NCBI GenBank assembly: GCA_039930045.1
Contig: JBDSQB010000002.1
Coordinates: 326,286-390,285, forward strand
Direction: 5' to 3'
Length of the DNA stretch: 64,000 bases
From: Chthoniobacterales bacterium
GTDB lineage: Bacteria > Verrucomicrobiota > Verrucomicrobiia > Chthoniobacterales > DASVRZ01
The position numbers were made by a program, and so were the translations under genes. This document shows, in pieces, positions 25,091 through 34,068 of the stretch; the stretch's first letter is position 1, and the number at the start of each line of letters is the position of its first letter. The notes beneath the pieces are model-generated. The model made no database searches, had not been told where the DNA came from, and was given only the letters and a program-made list of their open reading frames with translations.

Positions 25091-26002
25091 ATGAAACCCA
25101 AATCGCTCCTGAAAGTCCGCGATCAGCGTCTGGAAAAAGCGTTTTTCCAATACCTCGAAGTCGAACGCAACTCGTCGCCGAGAACGCTTATCGCCTACCG
25201 CCAGGCTTTGGAAACATTGCGCGCGCAGCCGAAATTCAGTGGCTGGGACACGGCAGACGCGAACCTGTTTCGCAATTTCCTTCTGACTCAAATGAAGGCC
25301 GAGGTGGCGCGCTCCTACATTCGGCTGCAATTCTCCGCGTATCGCAGTTTTTACCGGTTCCTGATGGAGCGGCACGGCTTCGCGACGAGCCCGGTGAAAG
25401 AAGTGCAACTCCCGAAAATGGGGCGTCGTCTGCCTGTGGTGCTGACGATTGCGCAGATTGACGAGCTTTTTTCGCTCCCGCTGTCGCTGCAGCTGACGAA
25501 GCAGGCCCCGACTTGGATGCCACAGCGCGACTGCGCGATTCTGGAGCTCTTTTACAGCAGCGGCCTGCGTTTGTCCGAGTTGGCCGGGCTGGATGTGGCC
25601 GACCTTGATCCCTATTCGGAGGCCGTGCGCGTGATGGGCAAGGGCGCGAAGGAACGCATCTGCCCGGTGGGAAGCCGTGCGCTGACCTGTATTTCCCAAT
25701 ATCAGAGCGTGGCCAACGTCCGCAGCGGCCCGCTTTTTATCAACAAACAGCGCAAGCGCATCAACGTGCGTTCCATCTGGCTCATGCTCCGCAAATATCT
25801 CGCTGCCTCGAGCATTCCGCTCAAAGTCAGCCCGCACAAGCTGCGCCACAGTTTCGCCACCCATCTGCTGGACGCCGGGGCCGACCTCCGCAGTGTGCAG
25901 AGTCTGCTCGGCCACGCCAGCCTTTCGACGACGCAGATTTATACGCACGTGACCACGGAGCGCATCAAGAAGGTCTATGATTCCGCGCATCCGCGAGCCT
26001 AG
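25091..26002 (+). CDS. Tyrosine recombinase, XerC/XerD type
   Basis: 303 residues, the usual length for chromosome-dimer resolvases. The N-terminal SAM-like core-binding domain (YLEVERNSSPRTLIAYRQAL) precedes the catalytic domain with Arg in SSGLRLSELAGL, His/Arg in HKLRHSFATHLL, His in LGHASLSTTQ and the nucleophile Tyr in IYTHV. This is the full R-H-R-H-Y set. No integrase-type arm domain or attachment repeats were seen, so a housekeeping Xer role is more likely than a mobile element, despite the nearby tRNA. Which Xer it is cannot be decided without the partner. Confidence 0.92.
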   Translation: MKPKSLLKVRDQRLEKAFFQYLEVERNSSPRTLIAYRQALETLRAQPKFSGWDTADANLFRNFLLTQMKAEVARSYIRLQFSAYRSFYRFLMERHGFATSPVKEVQLPKMGRRLPVVLTIAQIDELFSLPLSLQLTKQAPTWMPQRDCAILELFYSSGLRLSELAGLDVADLDPYSEAVRVMGKGAKERICPVGSRALTCISQYQSVANVRSGPLFINKQRKRINVRSIWLMLRKYLAASSIPLKVSPHKLRHSFATHLLDAGADLRSVQSLLGHASLSTTQIYTHVTTERIKKVYDSAHPRA

Positions 26003-26093
26003 CGTGCGGGGCGTTTGGGCACATGCGAGTCCGAATGTTATCAGCATTGCAAAACAGGCGCGCTCCGCTATTTTGACTGCAAGAAAGTTCTCT

Positions 26094-26738
26094 ATGTTTA
26101 CCCCCAAAACTGCCCGCCAAACTGCCGGATTCACTCTGGTCGAACTCCTCACCGTCATTGCCATCATCGCCATCCTAATGGGCATCCTGTTTCCTACCAT
26201 CGGTTCGGCCATCGAAGCCGCAAAGAAGACTCAGGCCAAGAACGACGCGCTACAAATCGTCAATGCCATTAAAGGCTATTACACAGAATACGGTAAATAT
26301 CCCAGCCTTGATGCGGCCACTGCTCCAACTACAGATACCAAAATCACCACAGCGAGCGATAATGCCAAACTCATTGATATCCTCCGCAGTAATACAACAA
26401 CTGGTTCGAACACTGCTTTGGTTACAGCGATGAACCCAAGGAAAATTGTTTTTTTGGAAGTTCCCAACGCCAAAAATTTAGGTACAGCCGCCAAGGAACG
26501 GGCTGGCATTGGCAGCTCTGGCCAATATCTCGACCCATGGGGTACGGCAAAGGGGTTTTATTACATCACCTTTGATACCGATTACGATAATCAGGTGGAT
26601 AATCCATATTCTTCCAATGCGGGCAGTTCTAAACTAAGCACTGGGGTTATTGTGTGGTCGCTTGGGCGCGATGCGGCCGGCGGAGCTGCCGATAAAAATG
26701 CAGGCACTTCCAAAGACGACGTGATTTCCTGGCAGTAG
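26094..26738 (+). CDS. Type II pseudopilin/prepilin-like protein
   Basis: 214 residues from the ATG at 26094; the open frame extends back into the recombinase gene but without sense. The leader MFTPKTARQTAG precedes FTLVELLTVIAIIAILMGILFPTIGSAIEAAKKTQAKND, a canonical class III signal with Glu at +5. The globular part has the GspG-like elements YYTEYGKYPS, QYLDPWGTAKGFYYITFDTDYD and VWSLGRDAAGG. It has slightly lower GC than its neighbours. Its stop is only 8 bases before a tRNA gene, so both may be on one transcript. Confidence 0.9.
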   Translation: MFTPKTARQTAGFTLVELLTVIAIIAILMGILFPTIGSAIEAAKKTQAKNDALQIVNAIKGYYTEYGKYPSLDAATAPTTDTKITTASDNAKLIDILRSNTTTGSNTALVTAMNPRKIVFLEVPNAKNLGTAAKERAGIGSSGQYLDPWGTAKGFYYITFDTDYDNQVDNPYSSNAGSSKLSTGVIVWSLGRDAAGGAADKNAGTSKDDVISWQ

Positions 26739-26746
26739 CAAGAAAA

Positions 26747-26820
26747 GCGGGTGTAGTTCAATGGTAGAACGGCAGCTTCCCAAGCTGCATACGAGGGTTC
26801 GATTCCCTTCACCCGCTCCA
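26747..26820 (+). tRNA. tRNA-Gly (anticodon CCC)
   Basis: A full cloverleaf: acceptor GCGGGTG pairs with CACCCGC, D-arm GTTC/GAAC, anticodon stem GCAGC/GCTGC with loop TTCCCAA (anticodon CCC), T-arm GAGGG/CCCTT-type stem with TTCGATT loop. The CCA end is encoded. It closely matches E. coli glyU. The tRNA reads GGG codons. Confidence 0.97.
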
Positions 26821-26841
26821 GCAGGTTTGAGATTTTCTGCT

Positions 26842-26893
26842 ACCGGTTAAGTGAGCCTCTTTGTTCTTGGTTTATTGGCTCAAAACCGGTTTT
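26842..26893 (+). terminator. Hairpin after tRNA-Gly: terminator or xylF leader structure
   Basis: ACCGGTT plus GTGAGCC and the partner GGCTCA plus AACCGGT can pair as a long imperfect stem around a ~19-base loop, and the 3' arm runs into TTTT. It sits between the tRNA 3' end and the xylF ATG. It may end the prepilin-tRNA transcript, or form a control structure for xylF. The loop is large for a classical terminator. Confidence 0.4.
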
Positions 26894-26913
26894 CCTATAG
26901 GATTCATCCTCCT

Positions 26914-27966
26914 ATGTCCTTAAAATCCAGTCTCGTCGTCGTTTCCTTGGTTCTCAGCATTCTCATTGGTCTTTTCCTCGGGAAAAGCGGCGATATAAAA
27001 AGCGTAGGCAAGACCGCTGGGCGTCCGCTGATTGGAATCTCGCTCGACACCCTCAAAGAAGCCCGCTGGCAGGCGGACGCGGCCCTCTTCAAGCAGCGTT
27101 GCGAGGAACTCGGCGCGGACGTTCTCGTCCAATCGGCCAACGGCGACGACACCCGGCAGATCAACGACGTGCAATCGCTCATCAGCCGCAAAATCAATGT
27201 CTTGGTCATCGTTCCCCACGACGGTGCCGCCATGGCGAAGGGCGTGCAAATCGCTCATGAGGCCGGCATCCCGGTCATCGCCTACGACCGGCTCATCAAA
27301 AACTGCGACCTCGATGTTTATCTCAGCTTCGACAACATCAAAGTCGGCCGGCTCCAGGCGCAGTGGATTCTGGACCATCTGCCCACGCCGGGAAAAGGCC
27401 GCATCGTGCTGGTAAATGGCTCGAAGACCGACAACAACGCCTTCCTTTTTCATCAGGGTGCGATGGAAGTTTTCCAGCCCTTGATCGACAAGGGCGATGT
27501 GCAAATCGTCTGGGAGGACTGGACTGAAGATTGGAAACTGGAGAACGCCAAGAAAATCGTCAACGCCGCTCTCAGCAAGCTCGGCAAGGACGGGTTTGAT
27601 GCCGTTCTGGCTGCGGCGGACGGCGTGGCTGGCGGCTCCATTCAGGCACTCAGTGAGGAAGGCGTCGCGGGCAAAATTCTCGTCACCGGACAGGACGCGG
27701 AACTCGTGGCCTGCCAGCGCATTATCGGCGGCACGCAGTCCATGACGATCTACAAACCTCTCAAAAAACTCGCGTCCAATGCCGCCGAAGTCGCCATAAA
27801 AATGGCCAAGGGAAAGCCTGTCATCGCTAACAAAACCGTCAACAACGGCCAGATCGACGTCCCGTCTGTTCTGGGAGATATTTTTGCCGTCGATAAAACC
27901 AACATGATGGAAACAGTGATCGCCGACGGATTCCAGAAGAAGGAAGCTGTTTACGGAACGCACTGA
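26914..27966 (+). CDS. xylF: D-xylose-type ABC transporter substrate-binding protein
   Basis: 350 residues from the ATG at 26914. An N-terminal hydrophobic segment (SSLVVVSLVLSILIGLFLG) acts as signal peptide or anchor. The binding domain has the XylF pattern: GISLDTLKEARWQADAALFKQ, DVLVQSANGDD, INVLVIVPHDG, GIPVIAYDRLI and VNGSKTDNNA. It delivers pentose or a related sugar to XylG/XylH. 28 bases separate it from xylG. Substrate xylose follows from the family; arabinose or galactose types are less similar by eye. Confidence 0.92.
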   Translation: MSLKSSLVVVSLVLSILIGLFLGKSGDIKSVGKTAGRPLIGISLDTLKEARWQADAALFKQRCEELGADVLVQSANGDDTRQINDVQSLISRKINVLVIVPHDGAAMAKGVQIAHEAGIPVIAYDRLIKNCDLDVYLSFDNIKVGRLQAQWILDHLPTPGKGRIVLVNGSKTDNNAFLFHQGAMEVFQPLIDKGDVQIVWEDWTEDWKLENAKKIVNAALSKLGKDGFDAVLAAADGVAGGSIQALSEEGVAGKILVTGQDAELVACQRIIGGTQSMTIYKPLKKLASNAAEVAIKMAKGKPVIANKTVNNGQIDVPSVLGDIFAVDKTNMMETVIADGFQKKEAVYGTH

Positions 27967-27994
27967 AACTCGGCTGTAGCCCGGTTTTCCCCTC

Positions 27995-29530
27995 ATGAAC
28001 GTCCTACTTTCAGCCGAAGGCTTGGTAAAGGAATTCCCCGGAGTGAAGGCTCTGGACGGCGTCAGCTTCGACCTGCGGGCTGGTGAGTTGCATGCCTTGT
28101 GCGGTGAAAATGGAGCCGGGAAATCGACCCTCATCAAGACACTTTCCGGTATTCATCCTGCGGGAAGTTACGAGGGAACCCTGCACGTCGAAGGCCGTGC
28201 TGTTGCCTTTGCCAATGCCAAGGAAGCCGAAAAAGCCGGCATCGGTGTGATCTATCAGGAACTCGCCCTCGTTCCAGAAATGACGGTGGCGGAAAACATT
28301 TTTCTAGGAAACGAGCCACGCTCTTTCGCGGGCGTGCTGATCGACTGGGATCGCATTTATCGCGAGTCGAAGATTTTACTGGATCGATTCGGACTCGCGA
28401 TTGATCCGGCGGCGAAAGTCCAGGATCTCGGCGTGGGTCATCGCCAGCTCGTGGAAATCGCCAAGGCGCTCTCCAAGGAAACGCGCATCCTCATTCTCGA
28501 CGAACCCACCGCCGCGCTTACCGAGCAGGAGGTTGCCGTGCTCCTCGACATGCTGCTCGATCTCAAAAAACGCGGCATGGCTTTGGTTTATATCAGCCAC
28601 AAACTGGACGAAGTTTTTGCCGTGGCCGACCGCATCACTGTCTTGCGAGACGGAAAAAGCATCACCACTCTCAACGCTGCCGAGACCAATAAAAATGAAG
28701 TCATCCGCCACATGGTCGGGCGCTCCATCGAGGACCTTTTCCCGAGGCGCGCAGGCCAAGTGGGCGAACTCAGACTCGATGTAAAAAATCTCTCCGTCCA
28801 ACATCGCGGCAAGACCCGGTTGCGCGACATTTCATTGCAAGTCCGCGCGGGCGAAGTCCTCGGCATCGGAGGCCTCATGGGAGCCGGTCGCAGCGAATTG
28901 CTCATGCATATTTTCGGCGCTTACGGCACCCGGACTTCGGGCGAAATCAAGCTCAACGGCACCGCCCTCGGCCCTCGCTCCAAACCCACCGATTGCATTC
29001 GCCGTGGCCTCGCCGTGGTGAGCGAGGACCGCAAACGCTATGGCCTCGTGCTCGATCAATCGATTGGCTTCAACATGGCGCTTTCCTCTCTCGATCAAGT
29101 CGCCTGGCGCGGCTGGGGGCTCATTCAGGAGCAGCGCGAGGAAGCGCGCAACCACGACTATTTTCGTTCCCTGCGCGTGAAAGCTCCCGGACTCAAAACT
29201 CGCGTCGGCACGCTCTCCGGCGGCAACCAGCAAAAGGTCGTTCTCGCCAAGGCGCTGATGACCAGCCCGCAGGTTGTTTTCCTCGATGAACCGACCCGCG
29301 GCATTGATGTCGGAGCCAAACTGGAGGTCTATGAATTGGTCAACCGCCTAACCGACGAGGGAAAAGCGGTCGTCTTGGTCAGCAGCGAACTTCCCGAACT
29401 CATGGGCATGAGCGACCGCATCGTCATGCTTGCCGAGGGCCAGATCGGGGGCGTCTTCACCAAGTCCGAAGCCACTCAGGAAAAACTACTCGCCGCCGCC
29501 ATGGCCAAATCCAATCCCGACTTCCTATGA
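27995..29530 (+). CDS. xylG: Sugar ABC transporter ATP-binding protein, duplicated domains (XylG)
   Basis: 511 residues with two ABC domains. The first has Walker A GENGAGKSTLIKTLSG, an LGVGHRQLVEIAKALS signature region and Walker B ILILDEPTAAL. The second has a degenerate Walker A (GLMGAGRSELLMHIFG), signature LSGGNQQKVVLAKAL and Walker B VVFLDEPTRGID. This asymmetry is standard for XylG/RbsA/MglA. It overlaps the permease start by 4 bases. It energises uptake from the cytoplasmic face. Confidence 0.95.
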   Translation: MNVLLSAEGLVKEFPGVKALDGVSFDLRAGELHALCGENGAGKSTLIKTLSGIHPAGSYEGTLHVEGRAVAFANAKEAEKAGIGVIYQELALVPEMTVAENIFLGNEPRSFAGVLIDWDRIYRESKILLDRFGLAIDPAAKVQDLGVGHRQLVEIAKALSKETRILILDEPTAALTEQEVAVLLDMLLDLKKRGMALVYISHKLDEVFAVADRITVLRDGKSITTLNAAETNKNEVIRHMVGRSIEDLFPRRAGQVGELRLDVKNLSVQHRGKTRLRDISLQVRAGEVLGIGGLMGAGRSELLMHIFGAYGTRTSGEIKLNGTALGPRSKPTDCIRRGLAVVSEDRKRYGLVLDQSIGFNMALSSLDQVAWRGWGLIQEQREEARNHDYFRSLRVKAPGLKTRVGTLSGGNQQKVVLAKALMTSPQVVFLDEPTRGIDVGAKLEVYELVNRLTDEGKAVVLVSSELPELMGMSDRIVMLAEGQIGGVFTKSEATQEKLLAAAMAKSNPDFL

Positions 29531-30678
29531 CCACTCAGACTCTCTCCACCACTCCGATCACTGCCCGCCGATTGCCCTTCCGCGCCCTGGCCATGCCGCT
29601 AGCGCTGCTGGCCATCTTTGTTTATTTTACGGTGCAATCCTCCGTTTTTCTCTCCTCGCGCAATCTCTCGATGCTCGCGATCGAGGTTTCGATCACAGCC
29701 GTTCTGGCTTTGGGAATGTTCCTGATCATTCTTCCCGGCCACATCGATCTCTCCGCCGGGAGCGGCGTGGGATTGATCGGCGGTGTGTCTGCGGTGCTTG
29801 TCTTTGAGCACGCCTGGCCGGCTCCGCTCGCGCTCTTGGTCGGCATCATTGCGGCCGCCATCATCTGGCTCGGAATGGGTTCCATTATTATCCGTGAACG
29901 CGTCCCGGCGTTCATTATCACCCTCGGCGGATTGCTCGTTTTTCGAGGGCTGCATTGGCTCGTGATCCACAATGCGACGGTGCCGGTAAGCCGCGGTGGC
30001 GAGGTCAATTTATACTCGATGCTGACGACTTACTATTTGCCGCCCATCGCCGGCTACATGCTCGCGGCGGGCGTTGTGTTAGCCTTGGCGGCGGTTCGCT
30101 GGAGTGAATATCGGCGCCGCAAAGCCAGCGGCATCGACGGCGAGCAACTCTTTCTCCAGACCTTCGTCGCGGCTCAAACCCTCTTTTTTTTCGTCCTCAT
30201 CTGCAACGCCTATCGCGGCATTCCCCTGCCCGCCCTGGTGCTCGGCTGCGTGGCATTTCTGGCTTACGTGCTCACCACACAGACGCCGTTTGGGCGCTAC
30301 CTCTACGCCATCGGCGGCAATGAAGAGGCGGCCGTCGTCAGCGGCGTTCCCGTGGCGAAAGTAACGATTGGCGCATTTCTCATCATGGGTTTGATCGTCG
30401 CGATCACCGGATTTCTGCAAACCGCTTACTCCGGTGCCAGCACGACGACGGTCGGCTCGTTGATGGAACTCGACGCCGTTGCAGCCTGCGTCATCGGAGG
30501 CACCAGCCTTAAAGGCGGACGCGGAACCGTGGGCGGAGTCTTGCTCGGAGCCTTGATCATGGCCGCCCTGCTCAATGGTATGACGCTGCTCGCCGTCAGC
30601 CCCGAATCCAAATACATCGCCCGCGGCATTGTCCTGGCACTGGCTGTTTGGGCGGATGTGCGGTTGGGAAAGAAATAA
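29527..30678 (+). CDS. xylH: Sugar ABC transporter permease (XylH)
   Basis: 383 residues with about ten membrane helices, close to E. coli XylH (393). The BPD-2 family motifs are GMFLIILPGHIDLSAGSGVGLIGG, RVPAFIITLGGLLVFRGLHWL and DAVAACVIGGTSLKGGRGTVGGVLLGALIM. A loop of ~25 residues between helices (SEYRRRKASGIDGEQLF) is characteristic of XylH and distinguishes it from RbsC. Third gene of a coupled F-G-H operon. Xylose isomerase, xylulokinase and a ROK/XylR regulator are absent here. Confidence 0.95.
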   Translation: MTTQTLSTTPITARRLPFRALAMPLALLAIFVYFTVQSSVFLSSRNLSMLAIEVSITAVLALGMFLIILPGHIDLSAGSGVGLIGGVSAVLVFEHAWPAPLALLVGIIAAAIIWLGMGSIIIRERVPAFIITLGGLLVFRGLHWLVIHNATVPVSRGGEVNLYSMLTTYYLPPIAGYMLAAGVVLALAAVRWSEYRRRKASGIDGEQLFLQTFVAAQTLFFFVLICNAYRGIPLPALVLGCVAFLAYVLTTQTPFGRYLYAIGGNEEAAVVSGVPVAKVTIGAFLIMGLIVAITGFLQTAYSGASTTTVGSLMELDAVAACVIGGTSLKGGRGTVGGVLLGALIMAALLNGMTLLAVSPESKYIARGIVLALAVWADVRLGKK

Positions 30679-30743
30679 ATGAAACTCCGCTCTGGCGGCG
30701 TTTCACGCGGCTAGTTGGCTCGAAAATAGCTTCACAAGAAGCC

Positions 30744-33350
30744 ATGCGAGCCGTTTTTGGAATTCTTATTCTGTGTACGGCACACTCCGTCCTTTCGGCT
30801 CCGCTTACCGAAGCCCGCATCAATCGGGTGCAACGCGATGTGCGTGTTATCGAGGACAATGGAGCTGCCATTGCCGCCAGGGAAGGCGAGATTGTTCGTG
30901 GGAGACAAGGCGTTCGGACAGGTCCACAATCCGCCGCTGAACTCCTCTTTCCAGATCAGACCCTGGCCCGACTGGGTTCAGATACTCTGTTCACTTTTGA
31001 GACTGGGACGCGGAAAATGAACGTGGAAAGCGGCCTGCTTCTTTTCCAAGTTCCGCGAGGCGTCGGCGGCGCGAGCATTCAGACCGGAGCCATCACGGCG
31101 GCCATCATCGGCACGACGGGTTTCATCGAACGCGGCCCGACCCATTACAAATTGGTGCTGCTGGAGGGGACGATGCGGGTTTTCCTCAATAACAAACTTC
31201 GCGAATCCATGATGGTCCATGGCGGTCAGATGCTGATCGGGCCGATTAAGGACGACTCTTTCAAGAATTGGCAGACCGTCGAAATCAACACGGCGAAGTT
31301 GATGAAGACCTCCAAACTCCTGGACGGTGGAAAGTTCAAGCCATTGTCGCATGAGGCTCTCAAGAAAATCCAAACCGTCATTGACGACCAAAATGGCCGT
31401 GTGCAAACGGGCGGCCTGACTCCGACCAATCTAGTGATCGACGGCTACGGCACGCAATTGGTCGCCGTGGACACCCCATCACAACCAACCGTCCGGGATG
31501 GCGATGTGCGAACTCCGACGCAGACACTCGAAACCATTGTCACCACCACCTCGGCCACGCCAGTCCCCACCCCACTGGCCGTTCCCACTCCCACGCCGCT
31601 GCCCTTCAATACCCCCACACCCGACCCCACTGCCACGCCGGACCCTGTGGCCACCCCTACGCCAACGCCGATCTCCACACCCACTCCTGTCCCGACCGCC
31701 ACACCGGGCCCAACACCGACACCGCGCCAGATCCCGATCATTGGTGACGAAACGGCGGATTATCCATCCATCGACGATACAGCCATTGCCAGCGGCAGCT
31801 CTTACACGGGAGTCACATTGCACCTCCGGCCAGTTCTCAACACCGTGCTCACCACCTACATCGTCAGCGATGTCGCGAACACCGTTTTCGACCTGCGCGG
31901 CAGCACGCCCACCATCACCAGCGGCATCCTCACCGCCCTTCCGCTGGGCTTGGGCAACATCATCAGCAATGTTCTTTCCACGGGAACGACTTACGGCGGA
32001 TTCGCAGTGGACGGCCCCGCATCTGCGTTCCTGTTCGGCTCCACGCAAACCTTCGACCTGCAAACTTCCTTCGATGGACGCTTCGGCTCAAATTACGATT
32101 TCTCATTCCCCACATCGGGAGTTGCAGTGTTCTCTTTCACCTCCTTGCAACTGTCAGGCACGCCCCAAGTGCTCGCCAATGGCAGTGCGAAAAACGTGGC
32201 GCTCATCAGCAACACCAACGGAATTTCCCTCGCCACCGGAGGATCCAATGTGAGTCTGAATAATTTCTCCAGCTTCACCCTCGCTGCGAAATCGGGCGAC
32301 ATTAGTCTCGCCAATGGCGGCACCATTTCCGCCACGACGACGCCATTCAAGTTTCTGCACCTCTACAGTCGCGCGGGAAAAGTCACCCTCAATGGAACGA
32401 TCAATTTGCCCACCGCAAATCTTTACATTGATTCCGCGCAGGACCTTGAGTTGAAGTCCACTGGCAGCGCCACATTCAACCGCGGCCTCTTTAATTCGTT
32501 GGGAAAAATCATCCTCGGTGGCACTACCACATCCGATTACCTCCAACTCGACGCGAGAGACACATTGGATTTGCGGGCAACTCTGCAAACACACGAAATG
32601 TTTGGCCTGACCGATGGACAACTAGTCGTTACTGGAGCCATCAACGCTGCTCCCAAATTGGCCGATACCACGGGCGGCGGCATCACCTTGGAAGCTGCGG
32701 ACACCCTCACCGTTTCCTCCAATCTGACTGCCACTGGTGCTCCCGATCCATTGGCAGCCGGGTCTGCGTCACGCATCAAGCTCACCGGGAAACGTCTCAC
32801 CGGCACCGCCATTTCCATCACCAGCACCGCGCAATTGAAAGCTCTCATGGATCAACTAGGCACCGGCGCTGGCGGCAAAGTGACCATGGAATCTCGTGGC
32901 GGCGACATTATTATCAACGGCGCCGTCATCGCTGAACAAGGCACCATCGATATTCAAAACACCGGCGCGAATGGCGTGATCACACTGGATGGTTCCACCG
33001 TGGCCGCCGATGTAGTGAAGGCCAACGCGCTCGGCACCAATGGCGTGCTCAACATCAAGGGCGGCAGCATTTCTGCAGACACGTTGCTCAAGCTCTACGC
33101 TGGCGGCAGCAACGGCACAGTCCACTTCCAGGACAATGTGACTCTGAACGGCAACAGCACGAAAATCATCGCCGCGAACACCGTTCAGATCGACAACTCG
33201 AAAGTCGTCACGGTAAATGGACTCGCACCCGCCCAGGTTTACACGAACAACGCCCACTACACCGGCAGCGACGGTGATAACACCACAAGCGGAACCTTCG
33301 GCGGCCAGGGCGCGACCACACAGCCGCACTCGACGCGGCCTTCCTACTGA
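30744..33350 (+). CDS. FecR-domain protein with Pro/Thr linker and beta-helix-like C-terminal region
   Basis: 868 residues from the ATG at 30744, which opens a signal peptide (MRAVFGILILCTAHSVLSA). Residues ~25-150 form a FecR-type domain (EGEIVRGRQGVRTGPQSAAELLFPDQT, then NVESGLLLFQVPRG and GTTGFIERGPTHYKLVLLEG). Residues ~267-330 are a dense Pro-Thr repeat linker. The remainder is a repetitive Asn/Gly/Thr region typical of beta-helix or filamentous-haemagglutinin-like surface proteins (NLYIDSAQDLELKSTGSATFNRG). No FecI-type sigma factor is adjacent, so anti-sigma function is unlikely. A cell-surface or peptidoglycan-associated role is inferred. Confidence 0.82.
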   Translation: MRAVFGILILCTAHSVLSAPLTEARINRVQRDVRVIEDNGAAIAAREGEIVRGRQGVRTGPQSAAELLFPDQTLARLGSDTLFTFETGTRKMNVESGLLLFQVPRGVGGASIQTGAITAAIIGTTGFIERGPTHYKLVLLEGTMRVFLNNKLRESMMVHGGQMLIGPIKDDSFKNWQTVEINTAKLMKTSKLLDGGKFKPLSHEALKKIQTVIDDQNGRVQTGGLTPTNLVIDGYGTQLVAVDTPSQPTVRDGDVRTPTQTLETIVTTTSATPVPTPLAVPTPTPLPFNTPTPDPTATPDPVATPTPTPISTPTPVPTATPGPTPTPRQIPIIGDETADYPSIDDTAIASGSSYTGVTLHLRPVLNTVLTTYIVSDVANTVFDLRGSTPTITSGILTALPLGLGNIISNVLSTGTTYGGFAVDGPASAFLFGSTQTFDLQTSFDGRFGSNYDFSFPTSGVAVFSFTSLQLSGTPQVLANGSAKNVALISNTNGISLATGGSNVSLNNFSSFTLAAKSGDISLANGGTISATTTPFKFLHLYSRAGKVTLNGTINLPTANLYIDSAQDLELKSTGSATFNRGLFNSLGKIILGGTTTSDYLQLDARDTLDLRATLQTHEMFGLTDGQLVVTGAINAAPKLADTTGGGITLEAADTLTVSSNLTATGAPDPLAAGSASRIKLTGKRLTGTAISITSTAQLKALMDQLGTGAGGKVTMESRGGDIIINGAVIAEQGTIDIQNTGANGVITLDGSTVAADVVKANALGTNGVLNIKGGSISADTLLKLYAGGSNGTVHFQDNVTLNGNSTKIIAANTVQIDNSKVVTVNGLAPAQVYTNNAHYTGSDGDNTTSGTFGGQGATTQPHSTRPSY

Positions 33351-33369
33351 TTCCGAGCCGGAGCTGGAT

Positions 33370-34065
33370 TTACCCCTCTTCCTGCGCCACCCAATCAATG
33401 GCGAAACGCACCATTTCGCTGGCGTCCTTGAAGTCCAGCTTGTCCTTAATGTGCATGCGGTGAGTCTCGATCGTCTTGATGCTGAGATGCAACTCGGCGG
33501 CGATTTCCCGAGTGCCCAATCCGCGTCCCAGCAGGTGCAAAACTTCAAGTTCGCGGTCGGACAATTTATCTACGGGCGAACCCATTCCACTTTCGACCGA
33601 TTGGACAGCGCGGAAGACGAGTCTCTCGGCAAATCGTGGACTTACATACGTGCCGCCTTCGATGATTTTTTGCATCGCCTCATTCACATAATCGAGCGCC
33701 TCGGCCTTCATCACGTAACCCTTGGCACCAGCCCGAAGAGCGCGGAGAGCGTAGAGCGATTCGTCGTGCATGGAGAGGACAAGGATTTTTAAATCCGGGC
33801 GTTCGCAAAGCATGGACTTGGTGAGCTCAATTCCATTCGTACCCGGCATGGAAATATCCACGAGAACGATGTCCGGCTCGAGCGTGCGCATGGCTCCAAG
33901 TGCTTTCATCGCGTCGTCGGCCTCGCCACAAATGATCACATTTCCAAGTTCCTGAAGCAGCGCAATAATGCCGCGCCGAAAGACGGGGTGGTCATCGACC
34001 ACGAGGGCTTTGAAAGTTTTTGTTGAGGTCGCCTCTGTTTTTTCCAAATCAAGCAAGGGTTTCAT
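33370..34065 (-). CDS. NarL/FixJ-family response regulator
   Basis: 231 residues. Receiver domain ~19-135: acidic pair VVDDHP, phospho-accepting Asp70 (IVLVDISMPG), Ser/Thr switch in LVLSMHD and Lys in GYVMKAEA. LuxR-type helix-turn-helix ~165-225 with LSDRELEVLHLLGRGLGTREIAAELHLSIKTIETHRMHIKDKL. It lies 3 bases after the sensor kinase gene and is certainly cotranscribed. Targets are not evident. It converges on the FecR/beta-helix gene with only 19 bases between stops. Confidence 0.95.
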   Translation of the reverse strand: MKPLLDLEKTEATSTKTFKALVVDDHPVFRRGIIALLQELGNVIICGEADDAMKALGAMRTLEPDIVLVDISMPGTNGIELTKSMLCERPDLKILVLSMHDESLYALRALRAGAKGYVMKAEALDYVNEAMQKIIEGGTYVSPRFAERLVFRAVQSVESGMGSPVDKLSDRELEVLHLLGRGLGTREIAAELHLSIKTIETHRMHIKDKLDFKDASEMVRFAIDWVAQEEG

Positions 34066-34068
34066 AAT

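Noticed and set aside
25091-26820. Integrase plus tRNA as a genomic island border
   Set aside because: The recombinase has the Xer layout and no attachment repeat of the tRNA 3' end was found.
25088-28137. Long minus-strand frames opposite the recombinase and xylF
   Set aside because: Both plus-strand genes have full catalytic or family motifs; the antisense products have none.
31545-31735. Direct repeats of CCCAC/ACGCC-type units, CRISPR-like at first sight
   Set aside because: They encode a Pro-Thr linker inside an open frame, with irregular unit length and no spacers.
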